A stretch of DNA of 64,000 nt, taken from Perca fluviatilis (lineage: Eukaryota; Chordata; Actinopteri; Perciformes; Percidae). The notes under the pieces were generated by a model, which saw only the letters and a program-made list of their open reading frames with translations, ran no database searches and was not told the origin of the DNA. The translations under genes were made by a program, and so were the position numbers. Where the stretch lies: contig NC_053114.1 of NCBI RefSeq assembly GCF_010015445.1, positions 33,063,025 to 33,127,024 on the forward strand, read 5' to 3'. Positions within the stretch are counted from its first letter, which is position 1. Each line of letters begins with the position of its first letter. Positions 41,271 to 52,970 of the stretch are shown in pieces.

Positions 41271-42879
41271 CCCCAAAGCCCCTCTCGAATGTGAGGGGAG
41301 CAGAGAGCAGCTCGTAAAGGGTCACTTCTCCTCCTCGGTTTATATATTTTCCTTCAGTGAATTGCGTTATTGCGCACGGGTCAGCCGAGATGACAGCTCA
41401 GGCTAAATGAACCGACCTGCTTTACACTGTGCGCAGGACAAAAACAAAGCTGCCATGTGTGCTCTGAAAATCTGTGGCTAAACTTTTTAGCCTACATACG
41501 TTTTTTTTATTTTTTATTTTTTTTAAGTGAGCACAGGGGTATATTCTATTATACTTCACGTTATTTATTTATTCAACCTGCTTTGAAATTATTCATCATG
41601 CCAGGAGTGACTTTTATTTGTCTTCGATGCAGTTTTGTTAGACAAGGGAAAACATGTCATTAATGGCAAGAAAATAAGTCTTTATAGCCTATTTAATTCT
41701 AAAAAAAGGAAATAATTGGAAACGCTGACAACTTGACTCAATAATACACCAAATAAGTGCTTGTATTTTGATATTAAATGTTTTTCGCTGTGAAAAAAAA
41801 AATCGTTTTTTAGTACAGTGACAGTGTCTTAATCGGAAGTTTGACTGAAAGAAGACAGATCATAGATTTGTAATTGAGCTATTTCAAATAAGATAAGTTA
41901 ACAATGCGAGCAGATTAAGATAACAGAGATAAGTGAAGAATAACAATGGCGTTTACAGACAAGAATGCAAGCCTATTATCTGTCCTCCAGCAGAAAATCA
42001 TTGTGGGGCCATATATGTTTCCCAAACAGCTAATTTCCAGGATACTGCGCATCCCCTAAAGGCTCACTCGAGATAGGCCACATTTAAATGAAAGATCAAA
42101 TTAAAATGAACTAACATGCCATTCTAATTGTATGGAGAAAAAAAAAAAGATAATCCCAACTGGTTTTAACCAATCCGTTTTGTGCAACAAACATGTGAGA
42201 GTTTTTTTTTAAATAAAATACATGTTTTTAAAGCTTTTATTTAGAGATCAAATCTAGCAGGGAGTAACAACACCAACATAACATATAAGGAAATAATAAA
42301 AAAAAAAAATTGGAAAAGAATTAACAGGAAACGCTATTAAAATGTCAAAAAATGCTACTGAAAAATAATTTAAATGCACAATTACAGTCACCAAAACAGC
42401 ACGCGACACATAAATAAATTGTAATGTAAATTAAAGAAATTGTAAATTGTAGCCCAAGCTGAAGTTTATTCTCCATTTTATGTTTTCGTTTTCAGCTCGT
42501 ATTAGTCAGTGTTGCTCATACAGACCAGAGATCATGTCCTCTGACACCCATAAAACTCCTCGCCTCAGTACCTGCAGGCCAGAAGATCTTCTATCTATGA
42601 ATGGGCGTTTCCCCTCCGTGCGTTAAACAAGAACCAAAATAAACACCGGTGATCCCTGAACACATGCACACAGCTCCAGTATCTACACCATTCACTGGAT
42701 TACTCTCTCAATGGGCCTAATAGACTTGGTTTTAACGGATCACGCTGGTCCTTAGTGCGCCATTGACTTGCACGAAGATACCCTATTTTGATTTTCTAAT
42801 TTATTTCTCACGTTTTTGACGAAACACTGCGACAATGTAGCTCCCCCCAACACACACATCATTTAGGATGAAGTCCGGA

Positions 42880-43060
42880 CTGTGTCTGCATGTGTCAAGT
42901 TGCTTCGAAGCAACTTAGACGCTGTCAGAGGGAATGACACCGTATCATTAATGATTAAGAGGACGAGTCCATTTAAAGGTGTGATGTAATTCTCTAATTG
43001 GTGGAGGGGTGAACGTAATTAGATCATCACAGCGTGCTCAGCGCCGCCCACGACCACGAG
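42880..43060. promoter_or_regulatory. candidate isl2 downstream enhancer with TAAT-core cluster
   Basis: A dense block about 3 kb past the isl2 stop contains tatcattaatgattaagag, gtaattctctaattggtgg and cgtaattagatcatcac, i.e. several homeodomain-type TAAT/ATTA cores, then a CG-containing stretch (gctcagcgccgcccacgacc). A 20-base perfect palindrome lies at 42897-42916. The function is inferred. Confidence 0.35.
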
Positions 43061-43139
43061 TCACTAAACGGTCACCGACTGACAGACACATGGATCATTC
43101 AGATGTTCTTTAATCCGTGTAGACGAGTTTGTTTTGTTA

Positions 43140-43500
43140 GTGTGTGTGTCTGTGTGTGTGTGTAGGGAAAACATACAAATAAAACTCTAAGAATAGACAT
43201 TGGTACATTTCAGCTGCTTTTCACACTTTCTTTTCTTTCCAAAAACACCATAATTTGATTGCATATATAACAGGTAATTGCATAGCCATATATCCATTAA
43301 TTTTCAAGGTTTTTAACCAACCAGCCATAATTGTATTTAGAGCTTCATTTAGCAGCAAAACAATTTCATATTATTTCATTAAAATGTTATATTTTGACCA
43401 TTTTAGGCATTACTTTCCATGCCTGAACCAGGCTTTCAACAACTCTAATCCATTTAGGAAAAAGGCAATAGGACATTGGCAATGGAACTGTGGGCATATA
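43140..43500. other. non-coding stretch
   Basis: A short TG tract at about 43140-43162, then AT-rich sequence with no recognised gene. Confidence 0.45.
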
Positions 43501-43504
43501 TTAC

Positions 43505-43770
43505 TCTCTGTTGCCAGTTTATTAGGTACACCTAGCTAAAAGTAATATAACAGTCCTGCAATTAATCATCCTATTCATAAAGGTTATCATGTTCAGGTTT
43601 TGTTGAAACTGTTTTAGAGAGATGCTAATTCAACTTTTTGGCCACTGCACTGACAAGTGTAATATTTTGTCCACCCCATTTTTTATCAATGAGGTTAGAC
43701 TAGATATTATAAAACACTTGTCAGTAACTCAGTAGACTGTAAAGGCAGTCTCCAGAGGTCTGACACCAAA
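43505..43770. repeat. dispersed repeat fragment (gccagtttattaggtacacc type)
   Basis: It begins gccagtttattaggtacacc, the recognisable end of a widespread fish repeat. The right boundary is unclear and no partner end is seen. Confidence 0.5.
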
Positions 43771-44040
43771 CTGACAGTTTAACATTTTTACCATGGTTCA
43801 AGTAATGAATTGTCGAATAGATAATTGAAAAGTCAATTACCACAATTCAATTTAGCAATCGAGCTGAAAGAAAAAAAAAAGAAAAAAATAAACAAAACCC
43901 TCTCCATCAGCTTGTTATGACAACTTGCCATTCACCTATTTGCATATTGAATCTTAAAGTACAATAAATATCACTGGAGACATCTTTGTTCTACATACTG
44001 TGAAACGGTAAGAGCTATTTTTTTAATCTATTTTTGAATA

Positions 44041-44076
44041 GATTATTATTATTATTATTATTATTGTTGTTGTTGC
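44041..44076. repeat. (ATT)n-(GTT)n microsatellite
   Basis: Trinucleotide run ending in gttgttgttg. Confidence 0.9.
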
Positions 44077-45429
44077 TCCTTGCCATTTATTTAAAAATTT
44101 CAAGGTAGCAGCACACAAAAATCTGATGGTCCATCCATATGCCCATAGAACTGATTGCAAATAAACATTTTTATATTTGAACCTTTAGAAATTGGGCATT
44201 TTAGTTCCACCAACAGGAAGGTTAGTCCCATATTGTTGTGTGCAAAAGCAAAGGTGTTGTGCATTTGAATTCAAATTAATTTGAAATTATACAAAACAAT
44301 AAACAAGAGCAATATGTTTTTATTGATTTATTGTCTCCCTGACAATTTGTCTGCAACACCTTCTAAACCCTCTTGTTGCATCCAAAGAAATTATCCTTGG
44401 ACTATTAAATTAGCGTTACTGACAAACACTGAAATTAAGTGAGCGTGTATTCCTGTGGAGGCTCTGTGAAAGTTTTGACACTCAGGTCCACTGTGACCCT
44501 GCTTCTTCCAGTGGGGGCCACCAGCAGACGAACTGCCGGGACGAACTTCAAGTCCAAAACCCCCCAGGGAAGCATTCTGACAGGCTGACTTAATGCAGGG
44601 ACTCAACTGGGAGCTTTTTTTCTGCAAGAGTAAGAAAAAGGAGTGGGGGGAGAGAGAGAAAGTGTCACACTTTGGAGACTGTGTGGAGACAAAGCAATAA
44701 CTGGACTGAGGGTTTCAATAGGTATTGTGAAATTAAATCACACAATATGACATGGATATGAAAAATAAAGCTGTCTGTGGGATTTAGCTGATGCTCCACC
44801 TATGTAAATGGATAAGAATGTGAGTAAATACTGTGTGTGACTCACTACAAAACAGGATGTACCCAAATAAGACAACACATATCTATATATGCCTCTTCAT
44901 CTCATATAATCCACACAATACAGCCAAACAGAGCTTTTAACTCCTGTGTCAACATCATTAAATTGTGTGCTCTGTGTTTGCACTGTTTTCTCCACCTCTT
45001 GTCAGGTGTTTTTAATGGGAAATTTAAGGACCAATTTATCTTAGATGGGTAATGGCCAATTTAACATCAGGTGACAAGAATTTAATCTTCTCTTCTCTTA
45101 GGTTACACTGATAATGAAAGGGCAGCGTCAACATCTATGTGCAGTACTGGGTCACTTTTGTACTATCGATCCTGGGGAATGAATGCTGCTTTTATGGGAA
45201 TCTGACACTATGAGTAAATATCCACATATTTTCCTTTAAACTTTTAAAAGCACTGGGGGCAACAGGGTGAGGAGGTATTTAAAAAAGCTGCATAAAAAAA
45301 ACAAATATTGAATTTTCTTTATCTATTGTTTTGACATATTTTGACCATCATCTTTTATATTTTTATAGCCACAGATTTGTCTAGATGTAAATAAAAAGAA
45401 GAAATAAATTAAAAGTTCTTTCTCAGATT
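44077..45429. other. intergenic sequence
   Basis: No gene, RNA or full transposon is recognised. Confidence 0.5.
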
Positions 45430-45519
45430 CAGCAACTGCATGGCCTATTTCTCGCTTAAAATATTTTCAGAAACACGGTTCAGTGAACTATTTTCGTAAA
45501 ATACAAGATCGTATTTCAA

Positions 45520-46245
45520 ACAAGCCGCCATTACTATCGGCTGGAGAAGCCAGACCCACGTGACGCGTTCGTCATTTCCGGTTTTCATTTTTTGGGCGAC
45601 AATACAGATTAGCGCCGCCTGTTGTTATGGAGACGTATTACGTCACGCGCACGCGCAGAACGTAGGCTCATGTTGGCGTCGCTTCGATGTGTTCCGAGAC
45701 ACTTTTTGGACCTGCTGACAGTCGGCCGTTGGGTTGGTGTGTCAGGGCCTTAACTCTTAATCCATGTTGGCCAATCAAGCAAAGAAGAGGTAGTAGATGT
45801 TGGCCAATCAGAAACCTGAAAAAAAGCTATTACCGGAAAGACTACCTGGCTGCAATGGCACATCAAGGAATGGGGGAGAATCATACAGTATGTATGGACG
45901 GATAGCGAAGTGGAGTAATTCCTATCACACTCAAATATAAAGTTAGCAAAACTCTGGAAAACATGTAAGAAGTCCTGTTAGCAAGGTTAGAACCAGCACT
46001 ATTTTGGCCACGTCCGTTATAGCACGAATTGTCGCCTCATTTGTGAAGACTCACAAAAGGAGAAAACTCAGACGTCACAAAAACCTGCATTAACACTGAA
46101 AACAGAGTTTCTGAACACTTTCATCCTGGAAATAGTTTTGCAAAAGGTTCATTTTCAGTGACCTAAAACGCAGTTTGCGTGTGGAAAAAAAGGCCAAACG
46201 CTATGTTTAAAAAAAATATCAGCGCATGCGTGTGGACTAGGCCTT
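45520..46245. mobile_element. CG-rich dispersed repeats, probable DNA-transposon remnants
   Basis: Two adjoining pieces resemble dispersed fish elements. One contains gccgccattactatcggctg, ccagacccacgtgacgcgtt and attacgtcacgcgcacgcgc. The other ends gcgcatgcgtgtggactagg, cctta, as in hAT-like non-autonomous elements (terminal gtgtggac...ggcctta). Limits and pairing of ends are uncertain. Confidence 0.5.
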
Positions 46246-46385
46246 ATCCTACTGTACTTTAGGTGAACCTACAGGGAGGAAGTTGCAACAGAAGCAGCTT
46301 GCCTGCTGTATTACACCACAAAAGCTGAGTGTGTATCAAAGTATCTGCGTGTTCTCATTTGTGCACACAAGAGTTTCTGGGCATA

Positions 46386-46411
46386 TGTGTGTGTGTGTGT
46401 GTGTGTGTGTG
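46386..46411. repeat. (TG)n microsatellite
   Basis: About 26 bases of TG. Confidence 0.9.
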
Positions 46412-49285
46412 GAGGGATGGTGAGCAGACCTCAGGCTTACCTGGAACACACACAGAGAGCCACAATAAGCCTCCCTGGTCCTGCTGCTGAGACAGTGTCA
46501 GAGCTCCGTAAATCACAGCGCCCCACCCACGCATAAATCTACTGCAAAAACAACACAGCAACGGCCATTAGGAGGAGAGAGGAAGGTTGGAGCCGCCCCA
46601 CTCAACAATGACTCGCTATAAAACACAATGAGGGTTCACCTGTACTTTGACAAGACCAAACTGTCATTAGCCGAACGAGGAAGACAAACACGTGTCACTG
46701 GAAGAAAACAATGAGGCAGCGAGTGTGAGTCACTTAAGATGAGAAACGGCATCAAAAGGTTTCAGGGAGACACTCTGGCGTTCGTCAGGTTCATATCAGT
46801 GTCAGTTCAGGAGTTCAAGAATGTTGTCAGGAAGTCTTTGTGTTTTAGATTTAGAGCTAAAGTTCAATTCACCTCCTGACTCACGAGTTAGGATGGAATG
46901 GAGACTAACTTTAATTATAGCATACAGAGCAGAAACTGAAATGTGAATGCCATTGATTTACTGTTCCTGTCAGATGAAAACCCTGTGAGTCAAAAGAGTC
47001 AAATTTTCACACGATCAGGGAAAATTACTTCCAGTTTATATTGATAAGCTTTCATTCTTCATCATTCTCAGAAACATACAGTACCATACATTGTTATATA
47101 TTAACTTAAAAAGGAAGGGTATTGTCCATAAGTGCATTATGTTTTTGTCTGTTAAATGTAGACATTTTAATGTACAGCATATTCCGTAAATGTCCAGGTT
47201 AACTTTCAATTAAGGTTGAAAAAATAAAGTTCATCCTTTCCAACAAGACAATAATTACATTGTGTCCAGTACCACAGCAGCAGTCTGGAAACACACACAT
47301 GCTGTGACCAGTTCAAGAAATGGTCCACAACACTAAGGACACACAAAGAGCGACACAAATGGTCCTGAGTCAGTGAGAGATAAAGAGAGAGTCAAATGAA
47401 AAAGGGAAGGGAGGGCTCTGCCAGCCAACTGCAGCCATAACCCCGTCCCAAGGCGTTCCTGCCACTTTAAGAAATGAAGCAATATCATTAATGGAGGCCT
47501 CCGAGGGCTGACATCTTGCTCCAATTCTCCAGTCCCCGTCCATCACACCATTACGATGGGCCCAGCAGAATTAAAATCCAATCACTCCTCTGGCTAGTTT
47601 GATTAAGGAGGGCAACTGCACAAAGAAGGGGCTCTGACCCATTGTTGCCTCTGCCAGGGAGTCCCCAGAGGCTGGAGCAGGTTTCTGGTCCCAGGCAGCA
47701 CCCAGACAAGCCCTGGTCACTGTTGAAGTGTCACAATAATCTAGTGTGACGCCTCAGTGTTGAATGTTTTGAAGTAATTTTTATGGCTTTCTGCAGTGTT
47801 TGTCAGGAGGCATGGGGTTTATACAAAGCAATGGTCAGGAACAAACTTGCAGAATATGACTCATGGTGAGTGACGCACATTACCAATGAAATGAGAGGTT
47901 GTCTGCACTCTGAAATTAGCAAATTTCCCAAAATATTTTTTTTACACATCTTTCAGATGTCCATGTGAACTAAAAGTAGGTTATATATACAGAACAAAAA
48001 AAAGGAACACTAATGATTCTTGACCTTAAAAAATACATATTTTTTATCATTTTAGTGCCACTACAACCTCAGCTATTTCAGGAAGATGTACTAGCACTTT
48101 TCAACCTCCTTGAACCAAATATTTTGATTTGGTTTTTCGACTTGCTTATCTATTTGAGGCTACCGCTGCCCCACCGAGGGGGTCACATCGGTCAGATTGT
48201 GTCTGGAAAAAAAAAGGCAGCATCCCAGGTACAGACCCCGGAGAGCAGAGGCTAAACCAAATTAAAACCAGAAGACCAGGGTGAGCCTCCTTGGCCACTG
48301 TGACATAAATTACAGGGATTTACAAGATTTTTAAAACACTTTTAACAATACTCCCCTTTTAATGTGCTCTCTGTTTAATAATGCACTTTAGGTTTTAAGA
48401 GCATGATAAACAAACCAATAATTCACTTTTTTTTATCATCTGAGGGTGAAGCCCTTCAGGACCACGTTCTACAGCAGCGTTCAAAGGGGCCTCGAATGGA
48501 TCAAATGAAGGGCTGTCGCAAGATATTTTGGACAACATTTGAGATCTTACTGGTGATCTCTTTGCTCTCTTGAGGATAAAAGTACACTGAGGTTCATCTT
48601 CCCAAGCCCTTGGCAACATTTAAAAGGGACACTGATACTGAAAAAGAATAAACACAAGATTTTGTAACAGAAGTTATTGGCCCATGTTAAGGGATGATGG
48701 CAAAAGATTCTTGGGTCATGTGGATGACAAAGTGGTTATCCAACAGGATAGGAAAGGATGCAATTTTATTAAGGAAGAACATTTTTAATGTTAACATGTG
48801 AGATATGATATATACATGTAATGGCAGCAAAGAAATAGAAAAATAACACTGCTTAAAGTGAAAGATGGAATAGTTTTCTTGGCTTACGATATGCCACATA
48901 AGTCAACATGCCTCCATTGCTCTTTGTGCAGCCGTTTGCGTGTGTCGGTAAAGTCTGTCAGAGTGAGATCTGGGAAAGCTCACAGTAGCATTTGGCCAAT
49001 TTTCGCTGTGTGAAGCTTCACAGGAAAAGTCAATGATTCTCCTGCCTGCCAAAACATATAAAGAAGACTCACCAATAGAAGGGTTTAATAAATCTTGAAA
49101 CAATGAAATTCAAAGATTATTACTCTTTCAGTTGGTAATAAATGTTACAGTGTGGGAAAAAAGACAAACATGTCACAAATGTCTTCCTATAGCGGCTGAG
49201 GCACTATTGTCACAAATGTAAGAGTTCTGAGGAAGCAGTGTGGAAGACAGCTGACGTCTGTGTTAGAGCGAGGACCTGGAACTGA
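46412..49285. other. intergenic sequence downstream of isl2
   Basis: No exon of SCAPER (the next gene in tetrapods) or any other gene is recognised. The block at 47540-47740 (gatgggcccagcagaattaa, ggctagtttgattaaggagg, gtccccagaggctggagcag) stands out as complex sequence. Confidence 0.45.
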
Positions 49286-49352
49286 ACACACACACACACA
49301 CACACACACACACTCAAACACAAACAGGCACGCGCGCACACACGCATGCACA

Positions 49353-49436
<84 letters not shown>
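49286..49436. repeat. compound (CA)n microsatellite
   Basis: Two CA runs (49286-49312 and about 49354-49436) separated by caaacaggcacgcgcgcaca-type interruptions. Confidence 0.97.
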
Positions 49437-49438
<2 letters not shown>

Positions 49439-49934
49439 TACTTGCTCCGACCCACTACCAGCCACCACAAATCACTAGACCATCTCATATAATCCTCCAC
49501 CAGCCAGTGCCACAGCATTAAACATCCAAACAAATTGTCCTTCGTCAAGTGTTCGCTGCAGAAAAAGACATAAAGCAAAAGCAGATAGCTGGGCAGGGCC
49601 ATGGGGTTGGATCTGGAGCGGTGGCAGCCTCTGTGTTGCTCCAAGAAACAGGACGATAATGTCTTGGCTGCTCTCAGCCTGTCAGCCTGCATTAAACTGC
49701 TTCTTGCAACTTTTTGTGAAAGAGATTTCAGGGATAGCAGAGGCACTGAAGAGCCACTCAATAAGACAAATGGGCATCTTTGGTTTCTCCTGTACGTTTT
49801 CCTCTCTCATCTTATTTCTACGTAGGTTTATTGGAGTTGGATCAAGTAAACCCATGCAGTTGTTTAGAGAGCAATTTTACAAACAACTCCATTTTGAAGT
49901 AGATAAATGATAAAGCAACCATGCAGCAAGTAAG

Positions 49935-50435
49935 TGAAGCTCCCAGGATGGCTACTTTTAGTTTTTTAACCACGCTAGCAGTGTAGCTGTAGGGACGGCA
50001 ATGTCGGTCAGTCCATCACTTTGCTCCTGAAATATCTAAACTAAACTACTGGATAGATTGTTGGGAAATTTGGTACAGATATCCATGGTAGAAGAAGAAG
50101 ATACATTCTAATGACTTTGGTGTTCTTCTGACTTTTACTCTAGCGCCACCATGAGGCTGACACTTGTCATGTCTCGACCACAATCGGTTGGATGTCCTTC
50201 ACGTTTGTTTGTTTGTTTGTGTCCACCTCAGGATGAATTGTAATAACTTTTGTGATCCCTTAACTCATCCAGCACCATCACCAGATCAAAATGAATTAAC
50301 TCTCCAATACTTTGTTTTATGAGCTGAGGGTGATGGGTATTTACCCATCACCCTCAGTTGTACATTGTGTTTAGTGCTAATTAGCAAATGCTAGCATGCA
50401 AACACACTAAACTAAGATGGCTACCACAAATTTCT
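49935..50435 (-). repeat. dispersed percomorph repeat, minus-oriented copy
   Basis: Reverse-oriented relative of the 16385-16735 copy and longer than it: agattgttgggaaatttggt, gatgaattgtaataactttt, ttagtgctaattagcaaatg, gctagcatgcaaacacacta. It contains an internal 16-base palindrome at 50324-50357. Confidence 0.75.
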
Positions 50436-50945
50436 ATACTATGTCAAATATGATGATGATGATCAGTACTGACAATTGAATAAATATAAATAACACTAAC
50501 TAACAAATTACAGCATTATTTATTAAGTTTTCACTAAAATGACCACCATCATCAGATGTGATAGGTGTTAATTTCCAAGTGAAGATATAATCATCTCTTT
50601 TCAATCATTTTGTTAGCCTTCCATTACATAACATTTAAATGTTTTCTGAGGAAGCAAAGTGCTGAGTCTCAACTACAAGAGCACAAACAGAAAGATACAT
50701 CTCCAAAACGTCAATGGGCTAAGCAAAACCACCCTCTTTCTCAGCTTTACAACAATTTTATTTTAAAAGGAAGGAGAATGAAATGTAGCGCATGCAAAGA
50801 ATAAATCAATAAAATGACATATCAAAGGAAGGAAGTGACACATGATTGAATGGCTTCAGTTCCTTGAACATCTTTTACACTGAGATAAGACGTGTTAAGC
50901 AACAGACACCTTGACAAATATCAGTTTTGCATGATATCCCCCAAT
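50436..50945. other. intergenic sequence
   Basis: Nothing recognised apart from a short GATGAT run at about 50450-50463. Confidence 0.5.
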
Positions 50946-50955
50946 ACACACACAC

Positions 50956-51036
<81 letters not shown>
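50946..51036. repeat. (CA)n microsatellite
   Basis: About 90 bases of CA with one CG interruption near the start. Confidence 0.97.
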
Positions 51037-51038
<2 letters not shown>

Positions 51039-51639
51039 TCTCCATCTTTCTCTCCAAGTTGGAAGTGGGCATGGTCAGGTTTCTGATAAGAGCGAAGGCG
51101 GCTGTATCTGGGAGATCTGAGAGATGCCGAAGCCTCTTGTGAAAAGGAAGCTAGACTTAAGCTGCTGTAAGGACTTATCTTTACAGTTTCCTATACCACC
51201 TACTGACAGATCCTGAGACAGTGTAAATTCCTCTGCCCCCTGAAATGATTCCGGGCAGACAATGTGACGACACTTTGTGTACTGATGTGTGCCATAACAC
51301 AGAGAACAGAAGAGATTTTACAAGGTATGTGGGAGACAAAGACAAACACAAGCTTCACGTGTTGCAAACTGTGTTTGAAAACGGACAATCCTTGAAGTAA
51401 ACCAATGAAGCATGCTGTATGAGCTGGTTTTATGATTCAGCACAAATTCCTACAGGAGACATCAATATGTCATTTATTTGATGCATAGGTCAAAAACATT
51501 GCTTTGCTTTGATTTTATATAGCAAGAAAAAGGGACACAGTTTACTTTAAAACATTGCAATTAAAAAGTGATGCAGTTTGTGTCCAAATCAGACAATATT
51601 CCCAGAGGATTATCCAATATGTGAGGAACACCAGGGGTG

Positions 51640-51995
51640 GAAACACGGCCCAATGTTATTGTAGAAATGACGGTGTATAAGTCACTCCCGAGATGGCTTT
51701 TGTACTATTGGGAAGAGTTATTTATATCCAAAGAGCTGGGGGCATTTATCATCCGGGGTAGTGGTTCCCCTTCAAAGTTCTCCTTTTTATGACGTGCATT
51801 ATTTCTCGTGCACACACATAAACAAAGCCAGGGCTGCCGGCACTGAATCAGCAGACTGTGTCACCGTGTGGCCCCTGGGTCAGGCCAGCTTTCTTGTGCC
51901 GCCAGTGCTTACATTAGCATGTGAAAGGCTAAAGCTGTTCCAAATATTCCCTCTAAACATTTATCTTGACCGAACCTCGCATGGAAAAATTCCAG
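51640..51995. promoter_or_regulatory. candidate conserved non-coding block
   Basis: High-complexity sequence (atggcttttgtactattggg, gcatttatcatccggggtag, gtgtggcccctgggtcaggc, gctttcttgtgccgccagtg) with no repeat resemblance and no convincing coding frame. Composition suggests constraint; unproven. Confidence 0.25.
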
Positions 51996-52639
51996 GGAGA
52001 GACATAATGCTAGTGTGCAACGAGAGGATTTGAACCGCAAATAACATTTTGACTTGATAAACCAATTAACAAGATGATGAAGTAAATGTTTAACTAATAG
52101 AAATAAGGATCCCCCCCCCCCAAAAAAAAATTTTCCCCAAGAACTTAAAAAGACATTTCAATCCTTATGATGAGTGACTTCTGAATTTGATTCAAGAAAA
52201 AAAAAACATTACTCTCAATGTAAACATTTAAGTATAGCATTGCACAGTAGTTTGTATGTTTGCATCTTATTTCCAGATTTGTAATTTTCAAATGGATTAC
52301 TACTGCGTTCCAAACGTTTTTTTGCCAAGACAGCCGTCATCAGCGAAGTCGAGCCTGACCATATTGTGGCAGGCAGGCACCAGCAGTCTGTGTTTACATT
52401 GGAAGTGCCTGGAAATGAATTTCCCCACACTAGTCTCATTTGTCTTATCAATCTGTAAATGTGTTACCTCAATGATGAAAGAACACAATTAAAACATTCA
52501 GAAAAGTGTTTCTCATGTGCTCAACATTCTCCCCATTCCACTTAATGCACAGTAGTAACCACTGAGGAGCAGCCAGAGGCGAAGAAACAGCATCCAGTGA
52601 CTTGCAAGCACCCAAGTTTAGCCGCTGCATATTTTTTAA

Positions 52640-52970
52640 ATTAGCAGAGTGCGTCTGCTAGGGGTGACCACGTGGAAAAATTAGGCACATAGTTAAATAA
52701 TTAAATTGAAAAAGTGGTGGAGGGGGACTGAACTATCATAAAATGGGGAGCAGATTCTTTAATTAAGGCTGCAAAATTTTTATTAGAATCTGTAATCTGC
52801 CCGTAAATTGTTGAATGGTGGCAATGCGCAGGGGGGACATTACTCTTATTGGAAAGCACTCCCTGAAGACTCGCTCAGGGAAGCACCGAGGGACGTGGCT
52901 CATATCAAGGGCAAATCCGGATTCCCATTTATTATGGCAATCATCTTGGACTGTGAACAACTTTCCTCAA
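52640..52970. promoter_or_regulatory. candidate conserved non-coding block
   Basis: Complex sequence with homeodomain-type and E-box-type words (gaccacgtggaaaaattagg, ttctttaattaaggctgc, ggcaatcatcttggactgtg). It has no coding pattern. Confidence 0.25.

Noticed and set aside
45687..45905. Open frame starting MCSETLFGPADSRPLG
   Set aside because: Lies within CG-rich dispersed repeat material and is unlikely to be a gene.
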